64,000 nucleotides of DNA from Traorella massiliensis (lineage in GTDB: Bacteria > Bacillota_I > Bacilli_A > Erysipelotrichales > Erysipelotrichaceae), in assembly GCF_900104665.1 (NCBI RefSeq), contig NZ_LT629967.1, positions 152,242-216,241 of the forward strand, in the 5' to 3' direction. The notes under the pieces are model-generated. The model searched no databases. It was not told the DNA's origin and saw only the letters and a list, made by a program, of their open reading frames with translations. The translations under genes were made by a program, and so were the position numbers. This document shows positions 55,039 to 64,000 of the stretch, piece after piece. Each line of letters begins with the position of its first letter. Within the stretch, counting starts at the first letter, position 1.

Positions 55039-58000
55039 AGCGCAAAAAGAAGCGATCACAACTCGACATTCTAACATTCTTGTCAGTGCAAGTGCCGGTA
55101 GTGGTAAAACAGGTGTCTTAGTTCAGCGTTTAGTTGAATTAGTCACTTTAGATCATATTGAAATCGATGAAATACTTGCGATGACTTTCTCTGAAGATGC
55201 AGCAAGTGAAATGAAAAAGCGATTATCCAAAGAAATCAATCAGTTAGTATTAAATGAAAAAGATGAAAATAATCAAAAATATCTTTTTTCTCAGCTTTCT
55301 AAACTATCAAATGCTCATATTTCAACGATTCACTCGTTTTGTTACTCCATTATCAAAGATTATTATTATCTATTAGGTCTTTCAGCTAAAAGAATTTCAA
55401 ACCTATGTGTTGAAAGTACCCAAAAGATCTATCAGAATCAAGCTTTAGAAGAAGTTATGGCCATCAAGCAGCAAGAAAAAAATAATTCGTTTTATCGGCT
55501 CTGTGCCATGCTTTCTTCACGCCCTGAAAATCTTCAGCCTGTAAAAGATATCATTTTAAAAACAGCTTCTATGGCCGATTCTCAAAGTGATCCTGAAATG
55601 TGGCTCAATGAAGCATTAGAGGGCTATGCTTCAGATACTTTTGAAAAAGAAACCAAAGTCCAGCAAGCTTTTTTAGATTACTGGAAAGGAGTTCTTCAGA
55701 CTTATAAACAGGCCTTTGAAATAATTCGCCAGCAGTTTGAAGAACACTATCCTGATGAAGAAAAGAAAATAGCTGCATTCTATAAAAAATATGAACGGAT
55801 CCGTGATGTTCATCAGATATCAGATTTTGATGAATTTTCTACACAGATTCTTGGCTGTGCCCGTCTTGCTTTACCGACTTCTCCAGATTCACAGAATATC
55901 TTTTATAAAGAAGCTCGTGAAACGATCATGGCTATCGAAGATGAAGTATTGGCTGTTCCTCCAACAGATGTTATGAAAAAAATGACGAGTGAAGTCATTG
56001 ATGTCATTTCTGAACTGATTGATTGTGTGCGTCTGTATTTTAAATATTATGAAGCGATTAAAATTGAGAAAGAAGTCATTGATTTTTCGGATATGGAGCA
56101 TATGGCTCTTAAACTTTTAAAAGAATTTCCAAATGTTGCAGAGCATTACCGTTCACTATTTAAAGAAATCATGGTAGATGAATTTCAAGATAGCAATGAT
56201 GTTCAAGATGAACTGGTTCGTTTGATCTGCCGTAAAGATAATGTTTTCCGTGTAGGTGATGTCAAACAGTCCATTTATGGCTTTCGACATGCCCTGCCAC
56301 AGATCATGCAATCTTATAAAGAAAAAGAAGATGCCTATAATAAAGTTATTCGCTTTAATAAGAATTATCGATCCGATGCAACGATTGTTGAATTTAATAA
56401 CGTCCTATACGAAATTCTTATGAATATTGAAGGATTCGATTCTTTACCGTTTAAAAGTGAAGATTTAAGTGAGATTGGGCTTGATTCACAAAAAGAAAAT
56501 AATCAGCCAATCATTTTCCATGCCCTTGATCCAAATTTAAAAACTTATGAAGATGAAAGAATCAATAAAGATATTTATAAAGCTGAATATATTGCTCATG
56601 AAATTTTAAGGCAGAGCAAAGATCATGAATTTAAAGATTTTGCGGTACTCGTACGTAGCAACGCTAAAATGGAAGTCTTAAAGAAGGTTTTTGAAAAGTA
56701 TCATATTCCTTACTATATGAATCAGAAAAGCGGGTTTTATGAATCTCGAAGCATACAGCTTCTTCTTTCCATGCTCTCTGCTCTTTGTGATCCGGAGAAT
56801 GACTTTCATTTTGCAGCTATCCTCACAAGTATCTTTTTCCAATTTGATAGTGATTCCCTGGCAAAACTATCTCAAAAGAAAAATAAATCTTATTATCAAT
56901 GTATAAAAGAACAAATGCCTCAGTTATTAGATGAATTTGAACGTATTCGAAATTCTTCTCTTACGATCCACGAAATGATCCAGGAATGTTTCAAATGGAA
57001 TCAGTTTTATGATACCTGCTCTTTTCAAGATCAAACTAACTGTGATTATTTCTATGAACTAGCCTGTGATTATGAACAAAATACTAGCTGTGAATGTATC
57101 AACTTTTTGACTTATATAGATTCATTAAAAGATCAACAGACAGCTCAAACCAGCACGATCGGAAAAAACGATAATGTCGTTCGTTTCATGAGCATTCATA
57201 ACTCTAAGGGACTTGAATTTCCAATCATCTACTTATGGGCAACAAGTAATATGAAAAAAATGGAATTAAGTGATATGGTACTCTGCGACAATGAATTAGG
57301 TATCGGTATCAACATCATGCAATTTCCTTATCGTAATATTTTTAAATCTTATCAGCGTATTGCAATCGAGCATAAGAAAAATCGTGATGAAATTGAAGAA
57401 GAATTACGTATTCTTTATGTTGCGACTACTCGTGCAAAAAAACAGCTGCATATCGTAGATTTCCTTGATCCAAAGCTAGATATCAATCATGGCATCACTT
57501 ATTCTAAAATCAATGCCCGTAAAGGTACGACCAGCTGGATACTTCAGTCTATGAATCATTTACATCAGGATCATCTTTTTAAGATTCATTATGTGGATCA
57601 TCTATGGGAGACAAAACCTTTAGAAAAAACAAGAAAAGAAGCAAAAACACTTCCTATATATAAAGATGAACAAGTCATTGAACTTCTTTCACCCAGTGAA
57701 ACAGAGAGTCTTGATTTTGAAGTTCGTCCTTTAAATTTCAATAAAAAAGATGCTGCCAAACGTGGTACAACTTATCATGCCTATTTGGAACATCTGCCGA
57801 ATAAACAATGGAATAAAGCAATGATTCGTGAAATATCTTCTCAATATCATCTTGAGATTGATGAAAAGATATTTTCAGATTTAATGAAATTAAATCAAAA
57901 TGACATTTTACGATCACTTCAAAATACTAAAATATATCATGAATATCCATTCCTCGTACAAGATGGAAATACTGTATTACATGGATATATGGACTTTTTA

Positions 58001-58201
58001 TCTATTGGTGATAAGATTACGCTCATTGATTTTAAAACTGATGAGGTGAGGGAGGAAAAAGTATTGATCGAACGCTATACTTCTCAGCTTATGGCTTATA
58101 AAAATGCTTGCCAGATTCTTTTTAAAGATAAAAAGATCCAAGCCTATATATATTCTTTTTCATTGGCCAAGATGATTGAAATATCAAATCGCCCTTTATG
58201 A
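55019..58201 (+). CDS. addA: AddA helicase-nuclease
   Basis: A 1060-residue UvrD-type helicase with nuclease. Walker A SASAGSGKTGVL (residues 22-33), TIHSFC, DFSDMEH, Walker B MVDEFQDSND, GDVKQSIYGFR, SIHNSKGLEFP and YVATTRAKKQL mark the helicase. The C-terminal nuclease shows LHGYMDFLSIGDKITLIDFKTD (in parts GYMDFL and LIDFKTD: Asp and Asp-x-Lys). With AddB it unwinds and trims broken DNA ends and loads RecA. Start ATG behind AAAGGAGG; the 20-base overlap with addB implies coupled translation. All motifs are intact and the length is near that of other short AddA proteins. Confidence 0.95.
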   Translation: MGKQWNEAQKEAITTRHSNILVSASAGSGKTGVLVQRLVELVTLDHIEIDEILAMTFSEDAASEMKKRLSKEINQLVLNEKDENNQKYLFSQLSKLSNAHISTIHSFCYSIIKDYYYLLGLSAKRISNLCVESTQKIYQNQALEEVMAIKQQEKNNSFYRLCAMLSSRPENLQPVKDIILKTASMADSQSDPEMWLNEALEGYASDTFEKETKVQQAFLDYWKGVLQTYKQAFEIIRQQFEEHYPDEEKKIAAFYKKYERIRDVHQISDFDEFSTQILGCARLALPTSPDSQNIFYKEARETIMAIEDEVLAVPPTDVMKKMTSEVIDVISELIDCVRLYFKYYEAIKIEKEVIDFSDMEHMALKLLKEFPNVAEHYRSLFKEIMVDEFQDSNDVQDELVRLICRKDNVFRVGDVKQSIYGFRHALPQIMQSYKEKEDAYNKVIRFNKNYRSDATIVEFNNVLYEILMNIEGFDSLPFKSEDLSEIGLDSQKENNQPIIFHALDPNLKTYEDERINKDIYKAEYIAHEILRQSKDHEFKDFAVLVRSNAKMEVLKKVFEKYHIPYYMNQKSGFYESRSIQLLLSMLSALCDPENDFHFAAILTSIFFQFDSDSLAKLSQKKNKSYYQCIKEQMPQLLDEFERIRNSSLTIHEMIQECFKWNQFYDTCSFQDQTNCDYFYELACDYEQNTSCECINFLTYIDSLKDQQTAQTSTIGKNDNVVRFMSIHNSKGLEFPIIYLWATSNMKKMELSDMVLCDNELGIGINIMQFPYRNIFKSYQRIAIEHKKNRDEIEEELRILYVATTRAKKQLHIVDFLDPKLDINHGITYSKINARKGTTSWILQSMNHLHQDHLFKIHYVDHLWETKPLEKTRKEAKTLPIYKDEQVIELLSPSETESLDFEVRPLNFNKKDAAKRGTTYHAYLEHLPNKQWNKAMIREISSQYHLEIDEKIFSDLMKLNQNDILRSLQNTKIYHEYPFLVQDGNTVLHGYMDFLSIGDKITLIDFKTDEVREEKVLIERYTSQLMAYKNACQILFKDKKIQAYIYSFSLAKMIEISNRPL

Positions 58202-58301
58202 GGTGATTTCCATCACAAAACAGTTCAATAAAATCCCACAAATTGGTCTAGTAAAATTACACAAAATAGTATGATAACAATAGAAAGATGGTGAGATTAT
58301 T

Positions 58302-59581
58302 GTGGAATATAAAAATAGGATCGTAGATGCATAGTTAGATCTTAAATTAGAAAGTTTTGGTGCTGCTTTAATTGTTGGCTAAAGGGCTGTGGGAAAACTA
58401 CTACAGCTAAGCAGAAAGCAAAAAGCATCGTTGAATTTCAAGATGAAGATGTTCGCGATAACTTACTAGCAGTCGCAAACAACCAACCATCTAGGCTACT
58501 TATAGGTGAAACTCCAAGATTATTCGATGAATGGCAAGATGCACCTAAAATTTGGGGGGGCTATTAGAAAGTCCATTGATGATCGTCAAGAAAATGGCTT
58601 ATACATATTAACAGGTTCAACATCACAAAATGTGAACACACCTCATATGGGAACCCAAAGAATTTCTACCTTAAAAATGTATCCTATGAGTTTGTATGAA
58701 AGTCTAGAATCAAATGGAAGCGTATCTTTGATTGATCTATTTAATCATCCTGACCAATTTGATGGATGCCAGTCCTATATAGACCTAGACGATATAATTT
58801 TCGCAATTTGCAGGGGAGGATGGCCAAGAGCTATTAACAATAAAACGAAACAATCTCAACTAGAAATTGCCAAGGATTTATTCAAACAGACATATACAGT
58901 AGATATTTCTAACATTGCTGATGTCAAACGAAATCCTATGTGGTCAGAAACAATATTAAGATCATATGCTAGAAATATATGTACATTAGCAAAAAAAAGT
59001 ACAATACTAGCAGATGTTGAAGCAACTTGTTCAATCTCAAAATCAACTTTTTTTGATTATGAGAGTGCTTTAGAAAAACTTTATATTATTGAAAATATTC
59101 ATCCATGGTGTCCCTCAATCCGATCAAAATCTGCTATTCGTGCTACAATAAAATTAATTTTATTGATCCATCAATTGCTGTAGCAGCATTAGGTCTTAGT
59201 CCTGAATATTTTAATTTAGATTTTAAGACACTGGGTTTTCTATTTGAGTCATTATGTATCAGAGATTTAATTATTTATTCTTCTAAATGTAATGGCAAAG
59301 TCTCCTATTATCATGACCGATATGGACTAGAAGCTGATGCAGTACTACATTTAGAAGATGGAAGGTATGCATTGATAGAAATCAAATTAGGAGCGAATGA
59401 AATTGATGACGGTGCACGTCATCTTTGTGAAATCGAGAAACTAATAAATGACCATAATAAAATAGAAAGGCAAGTACCTATTCGTTTACCAGATTTAAAA
59501 ATTGTACTTACTGGAACAGAATATGGGTATCGTAGAGATGATGGAGTCTTAGTAATTCCAATCGGATGTTTAAAAGATTAA
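58302..59581 (+). pseudogene. Decayed ATP-binding DUF4143 protein
   Basis: Combining frames gives a protein of about 420 residues of the AAA_14/DUF4143 family: VEYKNRIVDA, then KGCGKTTTAKQKAKSIVEFQ (Walker A), RLFDEWQDAPKIWG (Walker B), ILTGSTSQNV, and the tail DRYGLEADAVLHLEDGRYAL and VIPIGCLKD. It is broken by TAG soon after the start (58329), a one-base deletion before the Walker A loop (58378-58383), one extra G in a run of seven G at 58554-58560, and a one-base deletion near 59145-59152. Four independent defects mean it is dead. A different, intact family member lies at 36340. Confidence 0.93.
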
Positions 59582-59595
59582 TCGGATGTTTAAAA
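59561..59595 (+). repeat. Imperfect tandem duplication at the pseudogene end
   Basis: The 15-mer ATCGGATGTTTAAAA occurs twice, 20 bases apart (59561-59575 and 59581-59595), over the stop codon. Confidence 0.7.
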
Positions 59596-59622
59596 AAGGT
59601 GAAATCGAGTTTCACCTTTTTA
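59593..59622. terminator. Bidirectional terminator
   Basis: AAAAAGGTGAAA / TTTCACCTTTTT perfect arms with a five-base loop; T-runs on both strands. It can serve the pseudogene and the reverse-strand aminotransferase. Confidence 0.87.
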
Positions 59623-59684
59623 TAACTTATATTATTCTAAATACATACTATATTCAATAGATTCTCGATCAAGTTTTTTTATTA

Positions 59685-60809
59685 CTAGATATCATCAAAT
59701 TGTCTTAACCATTTTGAAAAGGTTTTTAATCCTTTTTGAAAGATTATTGGATCGATACCTCCGCCAAGACGAAGATGATATTCACAATCAAAGCAGCTTC
59801 CAGGAACAAAGAAGATTCCTTCTTCTTTCTGGACACGCAAAGATAACTCTTCACTTGGTATTTTCATATCATAGCGAATCAACTGCGTCGTTCCTGAGGT
59901 AAACGTATTTGTAATATGTTTTTCTTCTTTGATCCATTCTTTGAGAAAAGCTCTGTTTTTCATACAAATATCATAATTTCTAGACAGTACCTTTTCTTTT
60001 TGTTTCAAAACCTCAACTGCTAAAAGATCATTCATTTTAGGAATTGAAATGATATGATAATCACGGCGGTTAATGATCCTATCGATAAAATCTTTAGGAC
60101 CTATGATCCATCCTAATCTTAGAGCCGGTAATCCATAAGCCTTACTTAAACCAGAAGTAATGATCGCTTTATCATATAAACCATAAAAACTTCCCTGATA
60201 ACAAAAATCATCAACACAAAGCCCTCGATAAACTTCATCTACAAATAAATATAAATCATATTTTTCAGCTAATTCAACTAATTGTACGGCCTGTTCACCA
60301 CTTAACATCGTTCCTGTCGGATTATTAGGCAAAGTTACACAGATCGCTTTTGTTTTTTCTGTGATGACTCTTTCTAATTCATCAAAATCCATCTGCCATC
60401 CTTTATCTTCATACAGCTTTAATTCAATGATGTTAGCCCCTAAACTTTCTGCAAGTGAAGATATCTGTTGATATCCAGGTGTAAATGTGATGATTTCATC
60501 ATTAGGTTCAATCAGTTCCATGATGGCCATTTCATTGGCATTGATAGCTCCTTGAGCAATAGCAATATTACATGGTTCCACAGTATCATATAACTGACAG
60601 ATCTGCTTTTTCAATTCATCACTGCCATTAATATCTCCATAGTCAAGTTTCATATCCAAAAAAGTATCTAAATACTTTTCTTTAATATTCAAAAGATCTA
60701 ATAATTCACCCATTTTTAAAGGTGATACACAAGATTCTGTCAGATTATAGAGGCCCTCATTTTCATGCTCATTCATCCATATTTCTACTTTAAATGGGCG
60801 AATTTTCAT
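59685..60809 (-). CDS. Fold-type I PLP aminotransferase of the ABC operon
   Basis: A 374-residue PLP enzyme. Visible are the AQGAINANEMAIMELI block, LPNNPTGTML with the PLP-contact Asn, VDEVYRGL (Asp) and the Schiff-base lysine in SGLSKAYGLPALRLGW; the start [16 protein letters not shown] is typical of a branch common in clostridia. The substrate is not known. Its ATG shares a base with the ABC ATPase stop (TAATG), so it is the last gene of the T-box-controlled operon and probably acts on the imported amino acid; arginine or a relative is suggested by the leader. Confidence 0.92.
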   Translation of the reverse strand: MKIRPFKVEIWMNEHENEGLYNLTESCVSPLKMGELLDLLNIKEKYLDTFLDMKLDYGDINGSDELKKQICQLYDTVEPCNIAIAQGAINANEMAIMELIEPNDEIITFTPGYQQISSLAESLGANIIELKLYEDKGWQMDFDELERVITEKTKAICVTLPNNPTGTMLSGEQAVQLVELAEKYDLYLFVDEVYRGLCVDDFCYQGSFYGLYDKAIITSGLSKAYGLPALRLGWIIGPKDFIDRIINRRDYHIISIPKMNDLLAVEVLKQKEKVLSRNYDICMKNRAFLKEWIKEEKHITNTFTSGTTQLIRYDMKIPSEELSLRVQKEEGIFFVPGSCFDCEYHLRLGGGIDPIIFQKGLKTFSKWLRQFDDI

Positions 60810-61537
60810 TAGTAAAGTACCTTTCTTAAGAAATCCTGAGCACGTTTCGTCTGTGGCTGTGAAAAGAACAAGTCTGGGGTATTTTCCTCAATGATCTTAC
60901 CATCTTCTAAAAAAACAATACGATTTGCAATTTCCTTCGCAAAACCCATTTCATGTGTAACTACCACCATCGTCATCCCCTCACCAGCCAGCTGTTTCAT
61001 GACCTCTAAGACTTCCATGACCATTTCCGGATCAAGAGCACTTGTAGGTTCATCAAAAAGCATGATTTGAGGATTCATCATCAATGAACGGGCAATCGCT
61101 GCACGCTGCTTCTGTCCTCCGGATAATTTTTTTGGATATGCATCTTCTTTATCTGCTAAGCCAACACGCTGTAAAAGCTCTTTTGCTTTTGCGATAGCTT
61201 CTTCTTTGCTCATATGCAATGTCTTCATAGGAGCAAGAATCATATTATCCATCACATTCATATGTGGAAAAAGATTAAAGTGCTGGAAAACAAATCCTGT
61301 TTTGGAGCGAGCCTCTTTAGCCTGCATTTCATCTCTATAATCAACAAGCTTTCCTTCTATATAAATATTGCCTGACTCAGGAATTTCTAATCCGTTGATA
61401 CACCGGCATAACGTACTTTTTCCTGATCCGCTAGGTCCAATCAGACAAACGATTTCTCCCTTGCGAATTTGAAAGGATACATCATCTAATGCCTTTACAT
61501 TTTGAAATGTTTTTGAAATGTGTTCTGTCTTAATCAC
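60809..61537 (-). CDS. Polar amino acid ABC transporter, ATP-binding protein
   Basis: About 242 residues of the GlnQ/ArtP type. Walker [14 protein letters not shown]-loop [10 protein letters not shown], signature [15 protein letters not shown], Walker [15 protein letters not shown] and the switch His in VVTHEMGF are all intact. It energises the permease that precedes it. I choose the GTG at 61537, where GTG overlaps the permease stop within GTGATTAA, behind AAAGGAG; the longer frame to 61570 lies inside the permease. Specificity is set by the binding protein. Confidence 0.95.
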   Translation of the reverse strand: MIKTEHISKTFQNVKALDDVSFQIRKGEIVCLIGPSGSGKSTLCRCINGLEIPESGNIYIEGKLVDYRDEMQAKEARSKTGFVFQHFNLFPHMNVMDNMILAPMKTLHMSKEEAIAKAKELLQRVGLADKEDAYPKKLSGGQKQRAAIARSLMMNPQIMLFDEPTSALDPEMVMEVLEVMKQLAGEGMTMVVVTHEMGFAKEIANRIVFLEDGKIIEENTPDLFFSQPQTKRAQDFLRKVLY

Positions 61538-62231
61538 TTTCTGCCAGTCTCCTTTCAACTTTTTTCGCAATTGATGAAATCACAAATGTCATAACTAAAT
61601 AGAAAACACCCGCCATCATTAAAGGAAAAAGATAATTATAGTAATTAGCTCCCATGATCTGTGCACTGTAAAGCAGCTCTACTGCTCCGATCGTAGAAAG
61701 CAAAGAAGAATCTTTGATCAGGGTGATATACTCAGAAACCATCGGAGGTACTACTTGTTTAAAAGCCTGCGGTAAAATAACATAGCGCATCATATCCCAA
61801 TGTGAGAGGTTTAATGACATGGACGCTTCCCACTGTCCTGCATCAATTCCAATAATTCCTGAACGTATCAATTCTGTTGAATAAGCTCCTGAATTAATAC
61901 CAATCGCAATCGTACCTACAACAAATTTATTGACACGAAAAGCGTTTCCTGTAATCAAAGTAATAAGTGTTGGCATGATCAGATAGAAAAATAAAATCTG
62001 AAGCAGCATTGGTGTTCCTCTTATCAGTTCTACATAGCAGTTTCCTAAAAAGCGAAGAAATTTATTCTTATTCAATTTAAGGGAAGCCCCAATAATTCCT
62101 AAGACGATTCCCATCAACCATGCAATTGAAGCTACGATCAATGAATAAACTGCCCCAATCAACAGTGTCTTATAATTTTCGGGATTACTGGCAATTTCCA
62201 GACACTTTCCAAAGTATTCCTGTATATCCAT
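61530..62231 (-). CDS. Polar amino acid ABC transporter, permease
   Basis: A 233-residue inner-membrane protein of the HisM/GlnP group with five to six helices. The start region [17 protein letters not shown] is the first helix, [18 protein letters not shown] the usual family block, and the coupling loop reads [22 protein letters not shown] (EAA loop ending in VILPQA). It forms a homodimeric pore since only one permease gene is present. It follows the binding-protein gene by 26 bases and overlaps the ATPase gene. Confidence 0.94.
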   Translation of the reverse strand: MDIQEYFGKCLEIASNPENYKTLLIGAVYSLIVASIAWLMGIVLGIIGASLKLNKNKFLRFLGNCYVELIRGTPMLLQILFFYLIMPTLITLITGNAFRVNKFVVGTIAIGINSGAYSTELIRSGIIGIDAGQWEASMSLNLSHWDMMRYVILPQAFKQVVPPMVSEYITLIKDSSLLSTIGAVELLYSAQIMGANYYNYLFPLMMAGVFYLVMTFVISSIAKKVERRLAESD

Positions 62232-62257
62232 ATTTTTTCCTCTCTTATCTTATTTGC

Positions 62258-63010
62258 TTACATCCCCCATTTTGTTTTTAATTCTTCATATGCATCACTG
62301 TCTTTAAATTGTGCAATCGCATCATTTAAAGCTTCCATCAATAGTTCATTGCTTGTTGAACAAATGATACCATTTTCTTCATCAATCAATGGCTCTTCCA
62401 GAACAACCAATGATGAATCACTCGCTTCATAATTCTGAGCTACCAAAATATCAATGACAACTGCATCCATCTGGCCTGCCTTTAATGCTTCAACTAAAAT
62501 ATTCGCATCCTGATTCAATTCTACTGTCGCTCCTTCAATTTCTGCGGCTGCATCTGCCCCTGTTGTTCCTAACTGAGCTCCTACCACTTTGCCATTTAAA
62601 TCTGCCGCTGATTCAATACCTGAATCATTTTTTGTTAAAATGACCTGAGCAGATTCTAAATAAGGATCTGAAAACAATACCTGTCTTTCTGGATCATAGG
62701 TAAAACCAGAAACACCCACATCTACCTGACCCAGATTCACTGCATCAACAATCGTAGAAAAAGTCATCTGTTCGAATTCAACTTCAACACCTAAATATTT
62801 TTCTAATTCTGCCATCATATCAACATCAAAGCCAACCATTTCTCCGTTTTCCAAACTTTCATAAGGCGGATAATCCGGTGAGATACCTACAATAAGTTTA
62901 TTTTCTTCAATCAGCTGATCTTCCCAAGTAGTTTCTTCTTGTGTATTTGAACACGCACTACATCCTAATACCATTGCTGCTACAGCAGCTATTTTAAACA
63001 TTTTTTTCAT
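62258..63010 (-). CDS. Amino acid ABC transporter substrate-binding lipoprotein
   Basis: A 250-residue lipoprotein: signal peptide KKMFKIAAVAAMVLGC with the likely lipidated Cys17, then the type II binding fold GISPDYPPYESLENGEMVGFD in parts (PPYESL, VGFDVDMM), VGVSGFTYDPERQ (ligand Arg) and GAQLGTTGAD. The PPYES and VGFDVD blocks resemble basic amino acid binders (Lys/Arg/ornithine), but glutamine binders are close. It is anchored outside the membrane and feeds the permease. Its ATG overlaps the stop of an upstream leader ORF (ATGA) and it has its own AGAGGT site. Confidence 0.92.
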   Translation of the reverse strand: MKKMFKIAAVAAMVLGCSACSNTQEETTWEDQLIEENKLIVGISPDYPPYESLENGEMVGFDVDMMAELEKYLGVEVEFEQMTFSTIVDAVNLGQVDVGVSGFTYDPERQVLFSDPYLESAQVILTKNDSGIESAADLNGKVVGAQLGTTGADAAAEIEGATVELNQDANILVEALKAGQMDAVVIDILVAQNYEASDSSLVVLEEPLIDEENGIICSTSNELLMEALNDAIAQFKDSDAYEELKTKWGM

Positions 63011-63090
63011 TTTTCTTTACCTCTTTCTTTCCTTTCATAAAATAATATATTTTCTACAGTCAACAAAAAATATCGTCGTCGTTTCCTCAT
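63007..63090 (-). CDS. Arginine-rich leader peptide
   Basis: A 27-codon ORF behind a perfect GGAGG six bases before its ATG. It begins MRKRRRYFLL, with AGG AAA CGA CGA CGA as codons 2-6, and has six arginine codons in all. It lies between the T-box terminator and the transporter genes, and its TGA overlaps the binding-protein ATG (ATGA). The position, ribosome site and codon run fit a regulatory leader peptide whose translation rate reports charged arginine tRNA. No homology claim is made. Confidence 0.72.
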   Translation of the reverse strand: MRKRRRYFLLTVENILFYERKERGKEK

Positions 63091-63100
63091 AATTACCTCC

Positions 63101-63324
63101 TAAAATAAAAAAGCGTCTTCATTATGAAGACGCTTATAGCGCGGTGCCACCTCATTTGCCGACAAATTGGTCGACCTCTCAACTCTTAATGCGAGTACAC
63201 AGTTGCCTTACTTTCATACAGCAACATCTCCAAAGCTCGTTTCATTTCCTTCCAGTATCAGTTTTCACCAGCCACTGACTCTCTATAACTTTCCAAAAAC
63301 TACTACTCTTTTTCATCGATGTTG
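63101..63324 (-). promoter_or_regulatory. T-box riboswitch controlling the amino acid ABC operon
   Basis: The conserved T-box GAGGTGGCACCGCG lies at 63153-63140, followed by a terminator stem AAGCGTCTTC/GAAGACGCTT (63111-63135) and a run of T. Stem I closes with CAACATC (63324-63318) and GATGTTG (63228-63222), contains an AGTA on its 5' side and GAA on its 3' side. The specifier, just after GAA at 63243-63241, reads ACGAG: CGA (Arg) if one base separates it from GAA, ACG (Thr) if none. Uncharged tRNA binding would allow read-through into the transporter genes. Confidence 0.93.
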
Positions 63325-63329
63325 ACAAC

Positions 63330-63358
63330 ATATTAATCGAATAAAAACCAATTGTCAA
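63330..63358 (-). promoter_or_regulatory. Sigma-A promoter of the T-box operon
   Basis: TTGACA (63358-63353) and TAATAT (63335-63330) with exactly 17 bases between, placing the transcript start at about 63323, at the base of T-box stem I. Confidence 0.9.
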
Positions 63359-63421
63359 GAAAAAAATAATTTTTTTACACATTTTTGTAAATTTATGTCA
63401 TTTTGTTTCATTTTATTTCAT

Positions 63422-63444
63422 AATAAAAGCACTCTTTCAAGTGC
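63422..63444 (-). terminator. Terminator after the DUF1622 gene
   Basis: AGCACT / AGTGCT stem with a six-base loop, then TTTTATTA on the reverse strand, directly after the stop codon. Confidence 0.8.
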
Positions 63445-63842
63445 TAATATTCAATATCGGTTATATCTTGATTATGTTCTTTTTCATTTTTTACTTCATA
63501 ATGAATCAAAACTGAAAGAAGAGCTCTAAGAACGATAATCGCCCCTAAAATCATGATTTCATCAATTGTACGAATCGTCACAGTTTTTAAAATTTCCGCT
63601 CCCATCTTAAACTCCAAACCTAATGCCAATGAGTTTCCTAGAGAAAGTTTGATAGGATAATGCACATGTTTCAAAATACTTCGTCCATACATATAAAATG
63701 ATTTTATCGAACCTACGATGATGACTATAATCCCCATCAATTCAATGATTCCTGTAATTTCAGGCACGATAATCTGTACGATGTGCTCAAAGAAAGCAAC
63801 ACTTTCCTGACTCGTTTCAGCTAATAATAGCAAGCTTATCAT
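63444..63842 (-). CDS. DUF1622 membrane protein
   Basis: A 132-residue protein with three hydrophobic segments (IIELMGIIVIIVGSI, IKLSLGNSLALGLEF and IMILGAIIVLRALLSVL) and the family block LSLGNSLALGLEFKMGAEILKT, split here over the second segment. Members are small integral membrane proteins without an established function. Its start overlaps the prs stop by four bases (ATGA), so it is co-translated with prs. A terminator follows. Confidence 0.9.
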   Translation of the reverse strand: MISLLLLAETSQESVAFFEHIVQIIVPEITGIIELMGIIVIIVGSIKSFYMYGRSILKHVHYPIKLSLGNSLALGLEFKMGAEILKTVTIRTIDEIMILGAIIVLRALLSVLIHYEVKNEKEHNQDITDIEY

Positions 63843-64000
63843 GATTTACTGTTATAGGATTGAAGAACTTCACTTACTGAACGGTTCTCCTCCATTCCCT
63901 TAATAATCAAACCTAAAAGTTTACCAACTGATAAAACTGTCATTTTTTCTAACTGAGCTTTCTTTGCTGCCTGAGGAATCGTATTTGTACAAACAAATTC
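63839..64000 (-). CDS. prs: Ribose-phosphate pyrophosphokinase, C-terminal part
   Basis: The last 53 codons of a gene that continues beyond the right edge. The reading EFVCTNTIPQAAKKAQLEKM and TVLSVGKLLGLIIKGMEENR, then SVSEVL, is the C-terminal end of PRPP synthetase (compare TNTIP...LSVA.LL...I...E..SVS). The enzyme makes PRPP from ribose-5-phosphate and ATP for nucleotide, His and Trp synthesis. Catalytic parts lie outside the window. Confidence 0.85.
   Translation of the reverse strand, partial: EFVCTNTIPQAAKKAQLEKMTVLSVGKLLGLIIKGMEENRSVSEVLQSYNSKS

Noticed and set aside
61538-61570. N-terminal extension of the ABC ATPase from the ATG at 61570
   Set aside because: The extension lies wholly inside the permease 3' end; the GTG overlap behind AAAGGAG gives the family-typical start.

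Overview
The window is a 64 kb piece of a low-GC, AT-rich Bacillota chromosome. Gene content (short TsaC, DUF1846 protein, AddAB, PTS operon with a PRD regulator, T-box leader, bile salt hydrolase) and the style of the proteins point to a gut Erysipelotrichia-like bacterium. That placement is inference; no rRNA gene is present to settle it.

Layout. 1-1644: the 5' part of an IS4-type (IS1634-like) transposase that runs off the left edge. 1.9-13.7 kb: mostly housekeeping genes: csp, a broken nucleotidyltransferase, tsaC-glyA, murA with a small partner, DUF1846 protein, an Lrp regulator-aminotransferase-PEBP operon, a MATE exporter, DbpA-like helicase, and an Spx/ArsC protein with a DtxR-like regulator. 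14-23.3 kb: a Wadjet (JetABCD) plasmid-defence operon led by a small HIRAN-domain gene and faced by a divergent WYL regulator. Its jetA is cut by one in-frame TAA. 23.3-26.2 kb: a small conserved gene, a metallophosphoesterase, and a HigBA-like toxin-antitoxin pair whose antitoxin carries an ImmA/IrrE protease domain, behind a perfect 12-bp-arm palindrome. 26.4-34 kb: dGTPase, bile salt hydrolase, and a three-gene unit built around a TOTE-type primase-helicase whose ribosome-binding site lies inside a hairpin. 34.2-40.8 kb: an M28-type aminopeptidase, a DUF4143 ATPase, and a helicase combining UvrD, PD-(D/E)XK, zinc-ribbon and RQC parts. 40.9-45.6 kb: a sugar PTS operon with KDPG-type aldolase and PRD regulator. 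45.9-50.2 kb: an orphan Vsr endonuclease, a cluster of three evenly spaced 22-bp quasi-palindromes, and a five-gene SIS...HAD operon. 50.3-52.3 kb: an IS110-family element with a likely bridge-RNA region, followed by an IS3-family remnant. 52.4-58.2 kb: addBA. 58.3-59.6 kb: a decayed DUF4143 ATPase pseudogene. 59.7-63.4 kb: an amino-acid ABC transporter plus aminotransferase operon under a T-box riboswitch, with an arginine-rich 27-codon leader ORF between the riboswitch and the transporter. 63.4-64 kb: a DUF1622 membrane protein and the 3' end of prs.

The strongest leads are: (1) the T-box followed by a leader ORF with three tandem CGA codons overlapping the transporter start, suggesting two successive arginine-charging sensors; (2) the HIRAN-Wadjet-WYL module with its nonsense-interrupted jetA; (3) the hairpin over the start of the TOTE helicase gene; (4) the regularly spaced quasi-palindromes near vsr; and (5) the composite UvrD/nuclease/RQC helicase. 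No CRISPR array, tRNA or complete rRNA gene was seen.
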